A stretch of DNA of 28,116 nt from a virus, in the IMG/VR virus record IMGVR_UViG_3300027851_000104, positions 1 through 28,116 of that record; one strand, 5' to 3'. Made by a program: the position numbers and the translations under genes. The notes under the pieces are model-generated. The model ran no database searches and was not told the origin of the DNA. It saw only the letters and a list, made by a program, of their open reading frames with translations. Shown one piece after another: positions 5,443 through 13,426 of this stretch (positions are counted from its first letter, which is position 1; the number at the start of each line of letters is the position of its first letter).

Positions 5443-6495
5443 TTACATGCGTGCGTTGGCGGTCCAGTTCGCTGAGATCTGCACCGCGCCCGCACCGCCA
5501 GATCCAAAAAACCGGATCTGGCTTGCGTCACTTCCGGAAGTGACCATGCTTAGGACGTTTACGTTTGAGTAACTAGCGGTCACAGTCGGGCTGACCCTTT
5601 TTGGAACCTTGTAGTACGCTGTGCCACCGAACCCAGCACTGCTGGGGTGATTCCCTGTGATCTGGAACGCCCCCTTTTCGTAGTACCGTTGGCAACGCAA
5701 CAGGTCAGTCGTCGGGTCCAGAAACTCAAACACCGTTGCCCGGTCGCCGCGCTCCAGCTGCACCAGCGCGATCGTCCCGGTGTTGAACTCGATGGTGGTG
5801 TTGGCGCCGCCGGTGATGCTGCCCGTGAGGCCCGATGCGCCGTAAGACCCGGCGCCGATCTTGCCTTGCGCCGTGCCGGTCCAGGACAGGGTGTACGTCC
5901 CGGTGCGCAGCGACGCGCCTTCGATGGGCTGGATCAGCGAGCCTGCGGAGATGGTGAGCGTGGTGACGCCCTCAGATGACGAGAAGGTGTACGTGCAACC
6001 GCTGGCGCCGGCCTTCCACTGGTCGTGCCCGTAGGCGCCGGCTGCGAGCACCACCGTGCCCGACACGCCGCCCTGGTTGACCGCGAAGTTCCCGTTGACC
6101 ACCTTGTTTCGGAAGCCAAGCTGGGTGGTGGCCAGCATGGCAATGTCAGCGGCCTTGAGCGGCATGATGTCCATCCACTCGGCCGACACGCCGGGCGTCT
6201 CGGTCGTCACGTCGGCAAGGGTGCTCAGCAACATCCAGACGCTGCCCGCATGGGACGCTGACGCCGGGATGGCCAGCGCGCCGGTCAAGCCCGCCCAGTC
6301 GCCTTTGAAGTTGGCCGCGGCCACGGCGGCCATGGCATTGGTGTAGGTCTGATCGGCCAGGGAGTTCATACCGCCGCGCAGCTCTTCGCGCATCCAGCGG
6401 TGCATCTCGGCCATGCGCGCGCCCCAGGTGCCGAGGTCGGCGGGGTCGGGCAACGGCAGCGATGCGTCGGGCACCGGGGTAACGGGTGTGGTCAT
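5443..6495 (-). CDS. Tail fibre / receptor-binding protein
   Basis: A 350-residue protein. The N-terminal 110 residues are helical and likely attach to the tail (MAEMHRWMREELRGGMNSLA). From about residue 130 it has a repeated beta-rich, Gly/Ser/Thr-rich body containing FRNKVVNGNFAVNQGG, YGHDQWKAGASG and IEFNTGTIALVQLE, a pattern common in phage fibre proteins with a carbohydrate-binding-like domain. The last 100 residues, after LLRCQRYYEKG, are the likely receptor-binding tip and are lower in GC than the rest. It begins in an ATGA overlap with the preceding tail gene. Its host receptor is unknown. Confidence 0.85.
   Translation of the reverse strand: MTTPVTPVPDASLPLPDPADLGTWGARMAEMHRWMREELRGGMNSLADQTYTNAMAAVAAANFKGDWAGLTGALAIPASASHAGSVWMLLSTLADVTTETPGVSAEWMDIMPLKAADIAMLATTQLGFRNKVVNGNFAVNQGGVSGTVVLAAGAYGHDQWKAGASGCTYTFSSSEGVTTLTISAGSLIQPIEGASLRTGTYTLSWTGTAQGKIGAGSYGASGLTGSITGGANTTIEFNTGTIALVQLERGDRATVFEFLDPTTDLLRCQRYYEKGAFQITGNHPSSAGFGGTAYYKVPKRVSPTVTASYSNVNVLSMVTSGSDASQIRFFGSGGAGAVQISANWTANARM
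5498..5544. repeat. Two adjacent perfect palindromes inside the tail fibre gene
   Basis: CCAGATCC at 5498-5505 is repeated inverted as GGATCTGG at 5514-5521 with an 8-base spacer, and only six bases further is an 18-base perfect palindrome at 5527-5544 with centre TTCCGGAA. Both lie in the part that encodes the extreme C-terminus of the fibre. They could be recombination points, protein-binding sites or mRNA hairpins that mark the end of the fibre gene. Confidence 0.75.
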
Positions 6496-7427
6496 ACGAG
6501 TCCTCGGGAATTGATGGAAAGCTTGCTGTGGTTGTTGCCCTCAGACACCACTTCGGCACTCACGAGGCCGAATGTGCTGAGGTATTCGTCGTGTGGCAGA
6601 TCGCTCAAGCTCAACACGCAGGGCTTGCCCGCCATGCGGTCGATCAGGCGCTTGGCGCGCGTGGCGGCCGAGCGCTCACAGATCACGTCGGCCCGCAGGT
6701 CGGTGGCCACGCGGCCGCGGATGATGGTGGTGTCGCCGTAGTCGTTGACGGTGATGCGCGAGTAGTCCACCGGACTGGCCGATGCGCCCTGCACCGTGAG
6801 GCCCAGGCTCTCGTAGCGCCCCACGGCCATGATGCCCAGCGCCACGTCGGCCTCGCCTGTGAGCGTGAGCTTGATCTCGGTGGTGCTGCTCAGCATCAGC
6901 CCGCGGAAGTCCATGCGGTCGCGGGTGAATGGCATGTCAAAGTAGTAGCTCACCCACAGATCGCCCGACCAGCCCACACCACTGATTTCGGTGTCTTTCA
7001 CCTTGTTGCCGCCCGGCGCGTCCCACTGCTCCAGGCGCGCGGTGGTCACCCCGTCCAGCCCGAACAGCACCACATCGGCCACAGCGCCGGGCCGCAGCGT
7101 CACGGTGAGCGGCGAAGCGCCCACGGTGCGGGTGCTCTTGTATTTGTCGGCCAGGGCCCACTTGTTGGTCGGGCGCACGCCCGTGCCCCAGCGCACCGGG
7201 GCCAGCCTCGGCGCCACGTTGGACACGCCGCCCGCGCCGTCCTGGTAGACCATGTGCGACACGGTGTCGATCACATAGGCGCCCACGGTGTAGGTGGTGC
7301 CGGTGACCCAGGCCACTTCGCCCACTGTGCCGTCGGGCAGCACGGCGGCCGGGTCGGGCTCGGCAATCGAGCAGGCGGTGTAGATCGCGTCGGTGATATC
7401 GACGCCGTCGAGCAGGCGCGCGGTCAT
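6492..7427 (-). CDS. Phage tail tip protein, function unknown
   Basis: A 311-residue protein between the tape measure and tail fibre genes, overlapping both by ATGA. The N-terminal part contains VAWVTGTTYTVGAYV and ends with PVRWGTGVRPTNKWA, which resembles small aromatic-rich carbohydrate-binding modules. The middle is strand-rich (SGDLWVSYYFDMPF). The C-terminal part (RADVICERSAATRAKRLIDR, then KPCVLSLSDLPHDEYLSTFG) is more mixed. Its position just after the tape measure is that of a distal tail or tail tip protein, and it is the only candidate for that role besides the fibre. No enzyme motif is visible. Confidence 0.75.
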   Translation of the reverse strand: MTARLLDGVDITDAIYTACSIAEPDPAAVLPDGTVGEVAWVTGTTYTVGAYVIDTVSHMVYQDGAGGVSNVAPRLAPVRWGTGVRPTNKWALADKYKSTRTVGASPLTVTLRPGAVADVVLFGLDGVTTARLEQWDAPGGNKVKDTEISGVGWSGDLWVSYYFDMPFTRDRMDFRGLMLSSTTEIKLTLTGEADVALGIMAVGRYESLGLTVQGASASPVDYSRITVNDYGDTTIIRGRVATDLRADVICERSAATRAKRLIDRMAGKPCVLSLSDLPHDEYLSTFGLVSAEVVSEGNNHSKLSINSRGLV

Positions 7428-10400
7428 GCGGCCACCGTCAGCAGCGCATCGCCGCCCTGGCTCACCCGGTCGAGCACCTTGCGGGTCTCGCGCGTGTTGG
7501 TCTCGATGGCGCTGTTGCTGGCGGCCAGGCGCTGCATGGCGTCGGCCATGTCGCGCAGGGCCTTCGCCTGGGCCAGCAGCCCGGCGCCGTTGCCCGCGCC
7601 GCCCGCCGCCGGGTTGTACGCCGCGGGCACGATCGCCTCGCCCTTGTGGATCTGCGCGATCATGTCTTGCGGAACGTAGTTCGTGCCCACGGCGAACTTG
7701 GGGATCGTCAGGCCGTAGCGCTGCGAGATGATGGCCCGCGTGGTGGCCAGGCTGGCGATGGTGGTGGACTGCAGGAACTGCAGGTCGGCCAGGCTGGCCG
7801 ATGTTGAGCGCGCAATGTCCAGCACCGCCTGGCTCAGCTCGGGCAGCATGTTGGCCGCCGCCTGGTCGCCAGCGCGGGCCGAGCTGGTGGCCGCCTGGAA
7901 CTGCGCCATGTAGTAGCTCTGGCCCTGCGAGGTGTCGCCCAGCAGCTCGCCCTTGATGCGGCGGATTTCATCGCTCAGGCTGTCGGCCACCGACTGCCAG
8001 GCGCGCTTCGTTTCTTCGGCCGCGCGCTTGGCGGCTTCGGCGGCGGCGTTGTAGCTGGACACGGCGGCCTTGTAGCTCGGTGCGCGCACCGATCCAGCCG
8101 CAATACTGATGCCACTGATGGCCTGCTGCACACCGGCGATGGCCGCGCGGAAGCTCGGATCGGCAAAGATCGCGTTCAGCGTGGCGGCCGCGTTCTGCGC
8201 CGTGGCCACCACGTTGGCAATCGCCTGCTGGCTGATCGCCTGGCTGATCGGCACCCCGGCCGCGATGGCGGTGAAGATGGGCTGAATGATCTGCCCCGTG
8301 AACACGCTGGCGATCTGGCCGGCGTATTGCCCGGCGATGGCGTTGTAAATCCCGCCGATCACCATGTCGCTCAGCTGCTCGCCCACCTGGGCCTGCGAGA
8401 TGCGGCCCAGCATGCCGTTGGTGATGATGTCGGCAATGCCGCCGGCCGTGATGCCGACGTCTTGCATGCTCTTGGTGATGCCCTCGATGAACTCTTTGAA
8501 CTGCTCCTCGTTCATCTTCAGGCCGGGGATGTTGTTCAACATCTGGCGCTGCAGCTTCTCCATCGCCTCGCCGTAGCGCTGCGCGGCCTCTTCGCCGGTT
8601 TTCACGCCCTTCAGGTTGATGCGCAGCGAGCCGCTGTAGTTGTCGATCGCCTCGGTGCTGTACCCCATGGCCTGGGCCATGGAGCGGGCGCTCTCGCGCA
8701 CGTTCTCGATGCCGGCGCGCAGTTCGTCAGCGTCCTGCTTGTTCACGTCTTGCGTGACGGTCTTGTTCGAGCGGAACAGGCCGCCCTTGTAGTACTCGTA
8801 GCCCTTCACGTCGACGTCAGCGCCGTCGATGTTGGCCTGGTAACCGTAGCCCTTGAGCTTGCGGCCGATCAGCGTGGCCATGCGCGTGGTGCCGCTGAAG
8901 ATGTCGGCCCACTTCTCGTTCATGCCCACCGCGTCCATCAGGCGGCGCTGGTTCGTGGCCTCCAGGGCCAGGATGCCGTTGCTCATCCAGTTCCGGCCGC
9001 CGCTCTCCCCGGTGGTCGTGTTGCCGCGGCCATAGGTGTATTGGCCCAGGCTGTTGTTGTCGCCCGCCTTGCTGCTCTGAACGCCCAGGGCCGTGCGGTT
9101 GTAGCCGGTGGAATACAGGTTTTCTGCGACCTTGACGGAGGCGACGATCAGGGCCGCGTAGCCAGCGTAGGTCATCAGGCTGGTGCTGGCGCTGCTGGCT
9201 GCGCCTGCGGTGCCGGCCGTGGAGGCGGTGCCCGCCGCTGCGGTGCTCGCAGCAGCGCCGCCGGCAGAACCCGCCGTGCCCGTGGTGCCGTAGGCCGATG
9301 CAGCGGCCGCAGCCGCCCCACCGCTGCCCGCGCTGGCCCCTGCGCCGGAGCTGGCGGCCGCCGCGCCGGCGCCCTTGGTGTAGGCGTCGTAAGCCTTGCC
9401 GGCCATGCTGAGCCAGTCCGTGCCACCCCCGGTGCCGCCGCCCAACACACCCGAGAGCAGCTGACCCCACTGCGTGGAGGCCATGGCCGACACGATGGCG
9501 CGGGTGATGGCGGTGGCGATCTCGCGCGCCACCACGGTCTTGAAGTAGTTCGTGAGCGAGTCGCCCAGGTTCTCGCCGAAGCTCTTGCCGTTCTCGAATC
9601 CGCGCATAAGCGCATCGGTCAGGCCCGATTCGATGGAGTCGGCGGTTTTCTGCCAGGCGTCGGCGGCCTCTTTGGCGGCGTCGATGCCGGTCTGCTTGGC
9701 GGCGCTGTCGCGCTTGAGAGAGGCCAGGGCCTGCAGCTGGGCTGCTTCATCGCGGTAGGTGGCGCCCAGGCGCCCGCTCCAGTCGATCTCGTCGGCGATG
9801 GCGGCCAGGCGCAGTTTGCTGGCGGCCGTCTCGCTCAGCTTGGCGGCCTCCAGCTCGGCCACGGCGTTGCGCGAGAGTCCCATGGCTGCGATCGCCTCGC
9901 GCTCTTGCACCACCTGCGCGCCCACCGAGGCGGCGGCGTTCAGCCGGCCGTTGATGGTGTCCTCGTAGGCCTTGGCGTCTTCATCGCGCGCTTTCGCCAG
10001 CGCCTTGACGGCATCGGCTTCCTCGCGCGCCAGTGCCACGGCAAAGGGCTGCTTGTCCAGCAGCTTGGACTGTGCATCGGTCAGGCCTTCCAGCGACAGC
10101 TGGCCCTTGGCATAGATGGTGTTCAGGCGCTCCCAGTCGGTGGAGAACGAAGCGGTCAGGCCCGACAGCTCGGCCAGCAGCTTGGACTGCTCGGCGATCT
10201 CGCGGGTGGCGGCGTCGGCGCCCGATGCGCCCCGCCCGCCGGGCGACTTGGTGTACTGCTTGCGGATGCGCGATTCCACCTCGGGGGTGTACAGATCGCC
10301 GAGCGCGCTTTTCTGGCTCGCGATCTCTTTGGCCATCTTCTCGCCATCGGTGGCGTATTTGCCCATGAAGCCATCCAGCGCGGCCTTGCGCTTGTCGTAA

Positions 10401-11890
10401 TCGGCACGCTGGGCCCGGGCCAGGGCCGCATCACCGCTGCCCACGCTGCCCACCGGGCCGGCGTTGCCCGTCATGGCGGCCTGCTTGCGTTTTGCCTCTT
10501 CCAGCTTCTGGATGTACTGGTCAAGCTGGTTCAGCTCGCTCTTGATGTAGATGTTGTCGGGTGCGCGGGCCAGGCGGGCGGCCAGGGCGTCGTATTCGCC
10601 GCGGGCGCTGACCAGCTTCTGGTTCATCAGCTCCATCTGCTCACCAACAGGCTTCAGGTTGTCGGGCAACAGGTTGAGGTTGGTGTTCAGGTTCAGCAGG
10701 CCACCCGACAGAAAGTTCAGCGTGCTGTTGGTGGCATTGGCCACCAGACCGAGCGCGCCAAACGCCGAGCGCCCGGCCACCACGCCCGCCGCATCGGCCA
10801 GCTGCCGGAATGCGCCTTCGCCGCGGGCGGCGCTGCTGGTCATGGCGTCGGCAATGGCGCTCAGGTCGTTGCTGATGGCGCGCGACTCGTTGGCGATCGC
10901 GCCGCCCACGCCGCCCTGGCTGATCGCCAGCTGCAGGCCGGCCCACGAGTCGGCCAGGTTGCTGATGGCGCCGTCCAGCGTCTTGGCGCGCTCGGCCATG
11001 GCGGTGGAAAAGTCCACATCGCCGATCTGGCGCAGGTAGCGCGTGATCTCGTCGGCGCTGTTGCCGATGGTTGTGGTGATGCCTTTGAAGGTGAGCGACA
11101 CTTCGTCGCCGTCTTTGCGGGCCTTGATGCCGAATTCCTTCAGGCGCTCAAACTCGCCGGTCGACGCATCGGCCACGGCCTCGATCATCTGGTTGATGTT
11201 CTTGCCCATGGCGCTGGCGGTGTTGCCGTAGCTGCGCAGACTGGCCTCGCTCGCGTCCAGCCCGAGCGACTTCATCTTCACGAACGCCTGCGTGACTTCG
11301 GCCAGCTGGTAGGGCGTGGTGGCGGCGAACTTGCGGATCCAGTCCATCTCGCGCGAGGCGTTGGCGCTGCTGCCGGTGACCGTGATCAGGCTGGAGTTCA
11401 AGATGTCGAACTCGCGCTGCACCGCCACCAGCTTGCCGGTGAAGTTCAGCACGGCGGCGCCCGAGAACGCCGCGGCCAGCATGGGGCCCACGCTGCCCAG
11501 GCGGGCCGCCCAGCCCTCGGTGGCGGCCGTGGCGCCCACGGTCTTGACCTTGGCGGCGTCGAGCTGGTCCAGCAGCGGCTTGATCGAGCTGGCGCTCACG
11601 CCGCGCGCGTTGGCCAGGGCCTCCCAGTATTCGCGGCTGCTCTTGCTGCCCGCCTTCTGCTCGGCCACCAGGCGCTGCAGGCTGGCCTGCATGCTGCGCG
11701 TGGCGCTCTCGACCTTCTTGGCCGAGGCATCGCCACCGGTGCCGATGCCGGTGAGCCCGGCGGCGGCGTCCTGGCCGGCCTTCTTGGCGGTGTCGCCCAG
11801 GCTGGCCAGCGATCGCTTGGCCTTGCCCACGCCGGCTTCAACGCCAGACGCGTCCGCGCCAATCTTGATCTCGGTGTTGAGGTCAGACAT
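7424..11890 (-). CDS. Tail tape measure protein
   Basis: At 1488 residues this is the largest gene in the window and follows the tail chaperone pair, as tape measure genes do. The N-terminal 130 residues are helical with coiled-coil character. The conserved tape-measure domain lies at about 145-335 (VQREFDILNSSLITVTGSS, RKFAATTPYQLAEVTQAF, DASTGEFERLKEFGI). Long helices follow, then a very Ala/Gly/Ser/Thr-rich stretch at about 837-903, a hydrophobic segment just after it (YAALIVASVKVAENLY), and a C-terminal motif FAVGTNYVPQDMIAQIHKGE common in phage tape measures. The protein sets tail length and is ejected at infection. It starts 58 bases after the chaperone gene and its stop overlaps the next ATG. 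Confidence 0.95.
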   Translation of the reverse strand: MSDLNTEIKIGADASGVEAGVGKAKRSLASLGDTAKKAGQDAAAGLTGIGTGGDASAKKVESATRSMQASLQRLVAEQKAGSKSSREYWEALANARGVSASSIKPLLDQLDAAKVKTVGATAATEGWAARLGSVGPMLAAAFSGAAVLNFTGKLVAVQREFDILNSSLITVTGSSANASREMDWIRKFAATTPYQLAEVTQAFVKMKSLGLDASEASLRSYGNTASAMGKNINQMIEAVADASTGEFERLKEFGIKARKDGDEVSLTFKGITTTIGNSADEITRYLRQIGDVDFSTAMAERAKTLDGAISNLADSWAGLQLAISQGGVGGAIANESRAISNDLSAIADAMTSSAARGEGAFRQLADAAGVVAGRSAFGALGLVANATNSTLNFLSGGLLNLNTNLNLLPDNLKPVGEQMELMNQKLVSARGEYDALAARLARAPDNIYIKSELNQLDQYIQKLEEAKRKQAAMTGNAGPVGSVGSGDAALARAQRADYDKRKAALDGFMGKYATDGEKMAKEIASQKSALGDLYTPEVESRIRKQYTKSPGGRGASGADAATREIAEQSKLLAELSGLTASFSTDWERLNTIYAKGQLSLEGLTDAQSKLLDKQPFAVALAREEADAVKALAKARDEDAKAYEDTINGRLNAAASVGAQVVQEREAIAAMGLSRNAVAELEAAKLSETAASKLRLAAIADEIDWSGRLGATYRDEAAQLQALASLKRDSAAKQTGIDAAKEAADAWQKTADSIESGLTDALMRGFENGKSFGENLGDSLTNYFKTVVAREIATAITRAIVSAMASTQWGQLLSGVLGGGTGGGTDWLSMAGKAYDAYTKGAGAAAASSGAGASAGSGGAAAAAASAYGTTGTAGSAGGAAASTAAAGTASTAGTAGAASSASTSLMTYAGYAALIVASVKVAENLYSTGYNRTALGVQSSKAGDNNSLGQYTYGRGNTTTGESGGRNWMSNGILALEATNQRRLMDAVGMNEKWADIFSGTTRMATLIGRKLKGYGYQANIDGADVDVKGYEYYKGGLFRSNKTVTQDVNKQDADELRAGIENVRESARSMAQAMGYSTEAIDNYSGSLRINLKGVKTGEEAAQRYGEAMEKLQRQMLNNIPGLKMNEEQFKEFIEGITKSMQDVGITAGGIADIITNGMLGRISQAQVGEQLSDMVIGGIYNAIAGQYAGQIASVFTGQIIQPIFTAIAAGVPISQAISQQAIANVVATAQNAAATLNAIFADPSFRAAIAGVQQAISGISIAAGSVRAPSYKAAVSSYNAAAEAAKRAAEETKRAWQSVADSLSDEIRRIKGELLGDTSQGQSYYMAQFQAATSSARAGDQAAANMLPELSQAVLDIARSTSASLADLQFLQSTTIASLATTRAIISQRYGLTIPKFAVGTNYVPQDMIAQIHKGEAIVPAAYNPAAGGAGNGAGLLAQAKALRDMADAMQRLAASNSAIETNTRETRKVLDRVSQGGDALLTVAA

Positions 11891-11948
11891 TCAGGGTTCC
11901 CGGTTTGGGGGGGGTTGTTGGGGTCGGGTGCGCGCTCGGGGCGCGCTG

Positions 11949-12221
11949 CTACTGGCCGGCCTTGCGGTTCATCACCTCAAGGGCTGCGTGTTCCATGGTT
12001 TCGAGGTCGCCGAGCAGCGCGTCCCACTCGTTGGCGTTGAGGCCCAGGCGGTCCATGAGCGGGTAGACGGCTTCCCAGTGGATGCCCGACACACCGCCCA
12101 TGGCGCCGAAGTTCCAGCGGGTGCCGATGCGCTGGAACATCTGCAGGGCCGGCCAGTTCTCGGGCCAGACTTCGACCACATCGCCTTCGAAGTCTTCGGG
12201 CTCGAAGCCCGCGGCGCGCAT
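11949..12221 (-). CDS. DUF1799 tail assembly chaperone extension (T part of a G/GT pair)
   Basis: This 90-residue ORF matches DUF1799: VEVWPENWPALQMF, then GISGIHWEAVYPLMDRLGL-like order (here GVSGIHWEAVYPLM) and a helical end with ETMEHAALEVM. Proteins of this family lie between the tail chaperone and tape measure. No good ribosome binding site precedes ATG 12221, and the frame is open upstream through 12272, where the preceding gene has a slippery heptamer. I therefore expect it to be made mainly as the C-terminal part of a -1 frameshift product of about 210 residues, analogous to lambda gpGT, which bridges tape measure and tube subunits. Independent initiation remains possible. Confidence 0.85.
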   Translation of the reverse strand: MRAAGFEPEDFEGDVVEVWPENWPALQMFQRIGTRWNFGAMGGVSGIHWEAVYPLMDRLGLNANEWDALLGDLETMEHAALEVMNRKAGQ

Positions 12222-12268
12222 TTCTTCAAGGGTGGGCGCCCGCTCGTGCAGCGCCCGGGCGACCTCTT

Positions 12269-12580
12269 TCAGTTTCCCAGGCGGGCGGCGCTCAGTTCGT
12301 TGAGGTAGGTCTCGATCACGGCGCGCGCGGCGCCGATGTAGGCGTCACACAGCTGCTCGACGGCTTCGCGGCCGAAGTCTTCTGTCAGCTCCCAGCCGGT
12401 GGCGATGGCGAGTATCGCGTCCACGTCATCCATGTCGCGCAGGGTGTCCACGAAGGTTTTGAATTCCGTCTTGGTGCGGCCCTTGAACGTGAATTCCACC
12501 GGCGTGGGCTTTTTTCCCGGCACGGGGATCATCACGTTTGTCTTGAAGGTGGGGGCGGCGGTGAGAACGAGCTTGGCCAT
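12269..12580 (-). CDS. Tail assembly chaperone (G-like, Phage_TAC_4 type)
   Basis: A 103-residue protein between the tail tube and tape measure genes. It has a strand-rich N-terminal half (MAKLVLTAAPTFKTNVMIPV, then KKPTPVEFTFKGRTKTEFKTF) and a helical second half (DVDAILAIATGWELTEDFG, EQLCDAYIGAARAVIETYL). That order and size fit the phage tail assembly chaperone family formerly DUF1789. In lambda the matching protein coats the tape measure during tail assembly. The last sense codons are CTG GGA AAC directly before TGA, forming a G GGA AAC slip site that would divert some ribosomes into the DUF1799 frame. No strong Shine-Dalgarno sequence is seen before ATG 12580. Confidence 0.88.
   Translation of the reverse strand: MAKLVLTAAPTFKTNVMIPVPGKKPTPVEFTFKGRTKTEFKTFVDTLRDMDDVDAILAIATGWELTEDFGREAVEQLCDAYIGAARAVIETYLNELSAARLGN
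12272..12278 (-). promoter_or_regulatory. Programmed -1 frameshift heptamer GGGAAAC
   Basis: Read on the minus strand the chaperone gene ends G GGA AAC TGA. The heptamer GGGAAAC has the X XXY YYZ form and re-pairs as GGG AAA after a -1 slip, like the GGGAAAG site of lambda gene G. The stop codon follows at once. After the slip the frame reads CTG AAA GAG and stays open for 107 residues to 11949, through the DUF1799 domain. The G/GT gene pair is a well established case of conserved frameshifting in long-tailed phages. Confidence 0.85.
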
Positions 12581-12594
12581 GGTGAGGGGGTCTT

Positions 12595-12660
12595 TCGCAG
12601 GAGAGGGGATGTGTGTGCCCGTGCCCCGCCCTGCCGCTCCTGCGAGAGAGCGAACAGGGC
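12595..12660 (-). other. Inverted repeats between tail tube and chaperone genes
   Basis: The 129-base gap 12581-12709 holds two competing structures. TCGCAGGAG (12595-12603) pairs perfectly with CTCCTGCGA (12637-12645). Alternatively GCCCTG (12628-12633) pairs with CAGGGC (12655-12660), extended inside by CGCTC/GAGCG, making a compact stem of about 11 pairs. No T-run follows in the leftward direction, so this is not a classic intrinsic terminator. Two mutually exclusive hairpins could set the ratio of abundant tube protein to scarce chaperone by attenuation or RNA processing. Confidence 0.45.
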
Positions 12661-12709
12661 TGGGTCGGTGCTCGGTGGTGTGGCGGCCGTCAACAGCCGC
12701 CTGTGGCGC

Positions 12710-13354
12710 TTACGCGGCGTAGCGGGAATGGCGGTTGTTGCCGTTGAACTGCGCGCGGATGCGGTTGATCTGCCCGTCCTGCAGCTGCGGCACGTCGTTC
12801 ATGGCCGCGGTGCACGGCAGGTAGGTGCGCGCGCCCGAGCGCATCAGCATCTTCAGCACGGTGTCGGTCTGGTTGTCGGTGGCGGTGCGCATGGCGGTGT
12901 AGCCGGCGGTGGTGTCGTCGTCATCGAACTCCAGCGTCATGCTGGTGGCGGTGAAGCCGTCGTTGATGGAGTACTCCACGTCGGACTCCAGGAACTTGTA
13001 GGTCACCGTCTTGGGTTCGCCGCCGCTGCTGGCGGGATTCATGACTTTGCTGAGCTGGGCCCAGGTGGTGACTTCGCGCACCGTGCCGATGCCAGCGCCC
13101 GGGGGATAGTGCGCCGTGCTCGAGGTGTCGGCGCGCAGCAGCTTGAAGCTGTTCACGTCGATGGTCTCGATCTCGAACGCGCGCTTGTTCATGCGGCCCC
13201 AGCCGCTGGTGAACTCGACCACGTCGCCGGTGGTGAGACCGTGGGCGGTAGCCGTGCAGACGGCGTCGGCTGCGTTGGACACGGCAGACACGCTGATCGT
13301 GCTGCCGAAGGCGGTGGCGAGGCTGAAAAGCGTGCCGGTTGGAACTTGTGCCAT
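12710..13354 (-). CDS. Major tail tube protein
   Basis: A 214-residue protein with the layout of phage tail tube subunits of the lambda V/TP901-1 type: a short N-terminal strand, a beta-rich body (TISVSAVSNAADAVCTATA, DVVEFTSGWGRMNKRAFEIE) and an EPKTVTYKFLESDVEYSIND-like strand pair, then the VLKMLMRSGARTYLP helix/strand and a C-terminal NGNNRHSRYAA tail. It lies between the head-tail joining genes and the tail chaperones, the normal place. Two terminator-like hairpins lie in the 130 bases upstream of its start, and a weak AAAGG precedes ATG 13354. Confidence 0.87.
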   Translation of the reverse strand: MAQVPTGTLFSLATAFGSTISVSAVSNAADAVCTATAHGLTTGDVVEFTSGWGRMNKRAFEIETIDVNSFKLLRADTSSTAHYPPGAGIGTVREVTTWAQLSKVMNPASSGGEPKTVTYKFLESDVEYSINDGFTATSMTLEFDDDDTTAGYTAMRTATDNQTDTVLKMLMRSGARTYLPCTAAMNDVPQLQDGQINRIRAQFNGNNRHSRYAA

Positions 13355-13368
13355 TTGAAGGGCCTTTC

Positions 13369-13392
13369 AAAAAATAACCCGCTTCTTGCGGG
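13369..13392 (-). terminator. Intrinsic terminator-like hairpin just before the tail tube gene
   Basis: On the minus strand CCCGC-AAGAA-GCGGG is followed by TTATTTTTT. The last T lies only 14 bases before the tail tube start codon. It is the second of two terminators in this gap. It could stop transcription from the head-tail genes, or remain in the mRNA as a stabilising 5' hairpin after processing. Confidence 0.7.
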
Positions 13393-13426
13393 CCAGGGTG
13401 GAAAAGCCCAGCGGGAGCCGGGCATT

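Noticed and set aside
5443-6495. Possible diversity-generating retroelement acting on the tail fibre
   Set aside because: No reverse transcriptase is present and no near-repeat with adenine-directed changes was seen by eye near the fibre end.
8327-12040. Plus-strand open frame of 1237 codons opposite the tape measure gene
   Set aside because: It lies antisense to a clear tape measure gene, is rich in Gly/Ala/His/Val as expected of the complement of a high-GC gene, and has no domain pattern or suitable start context.
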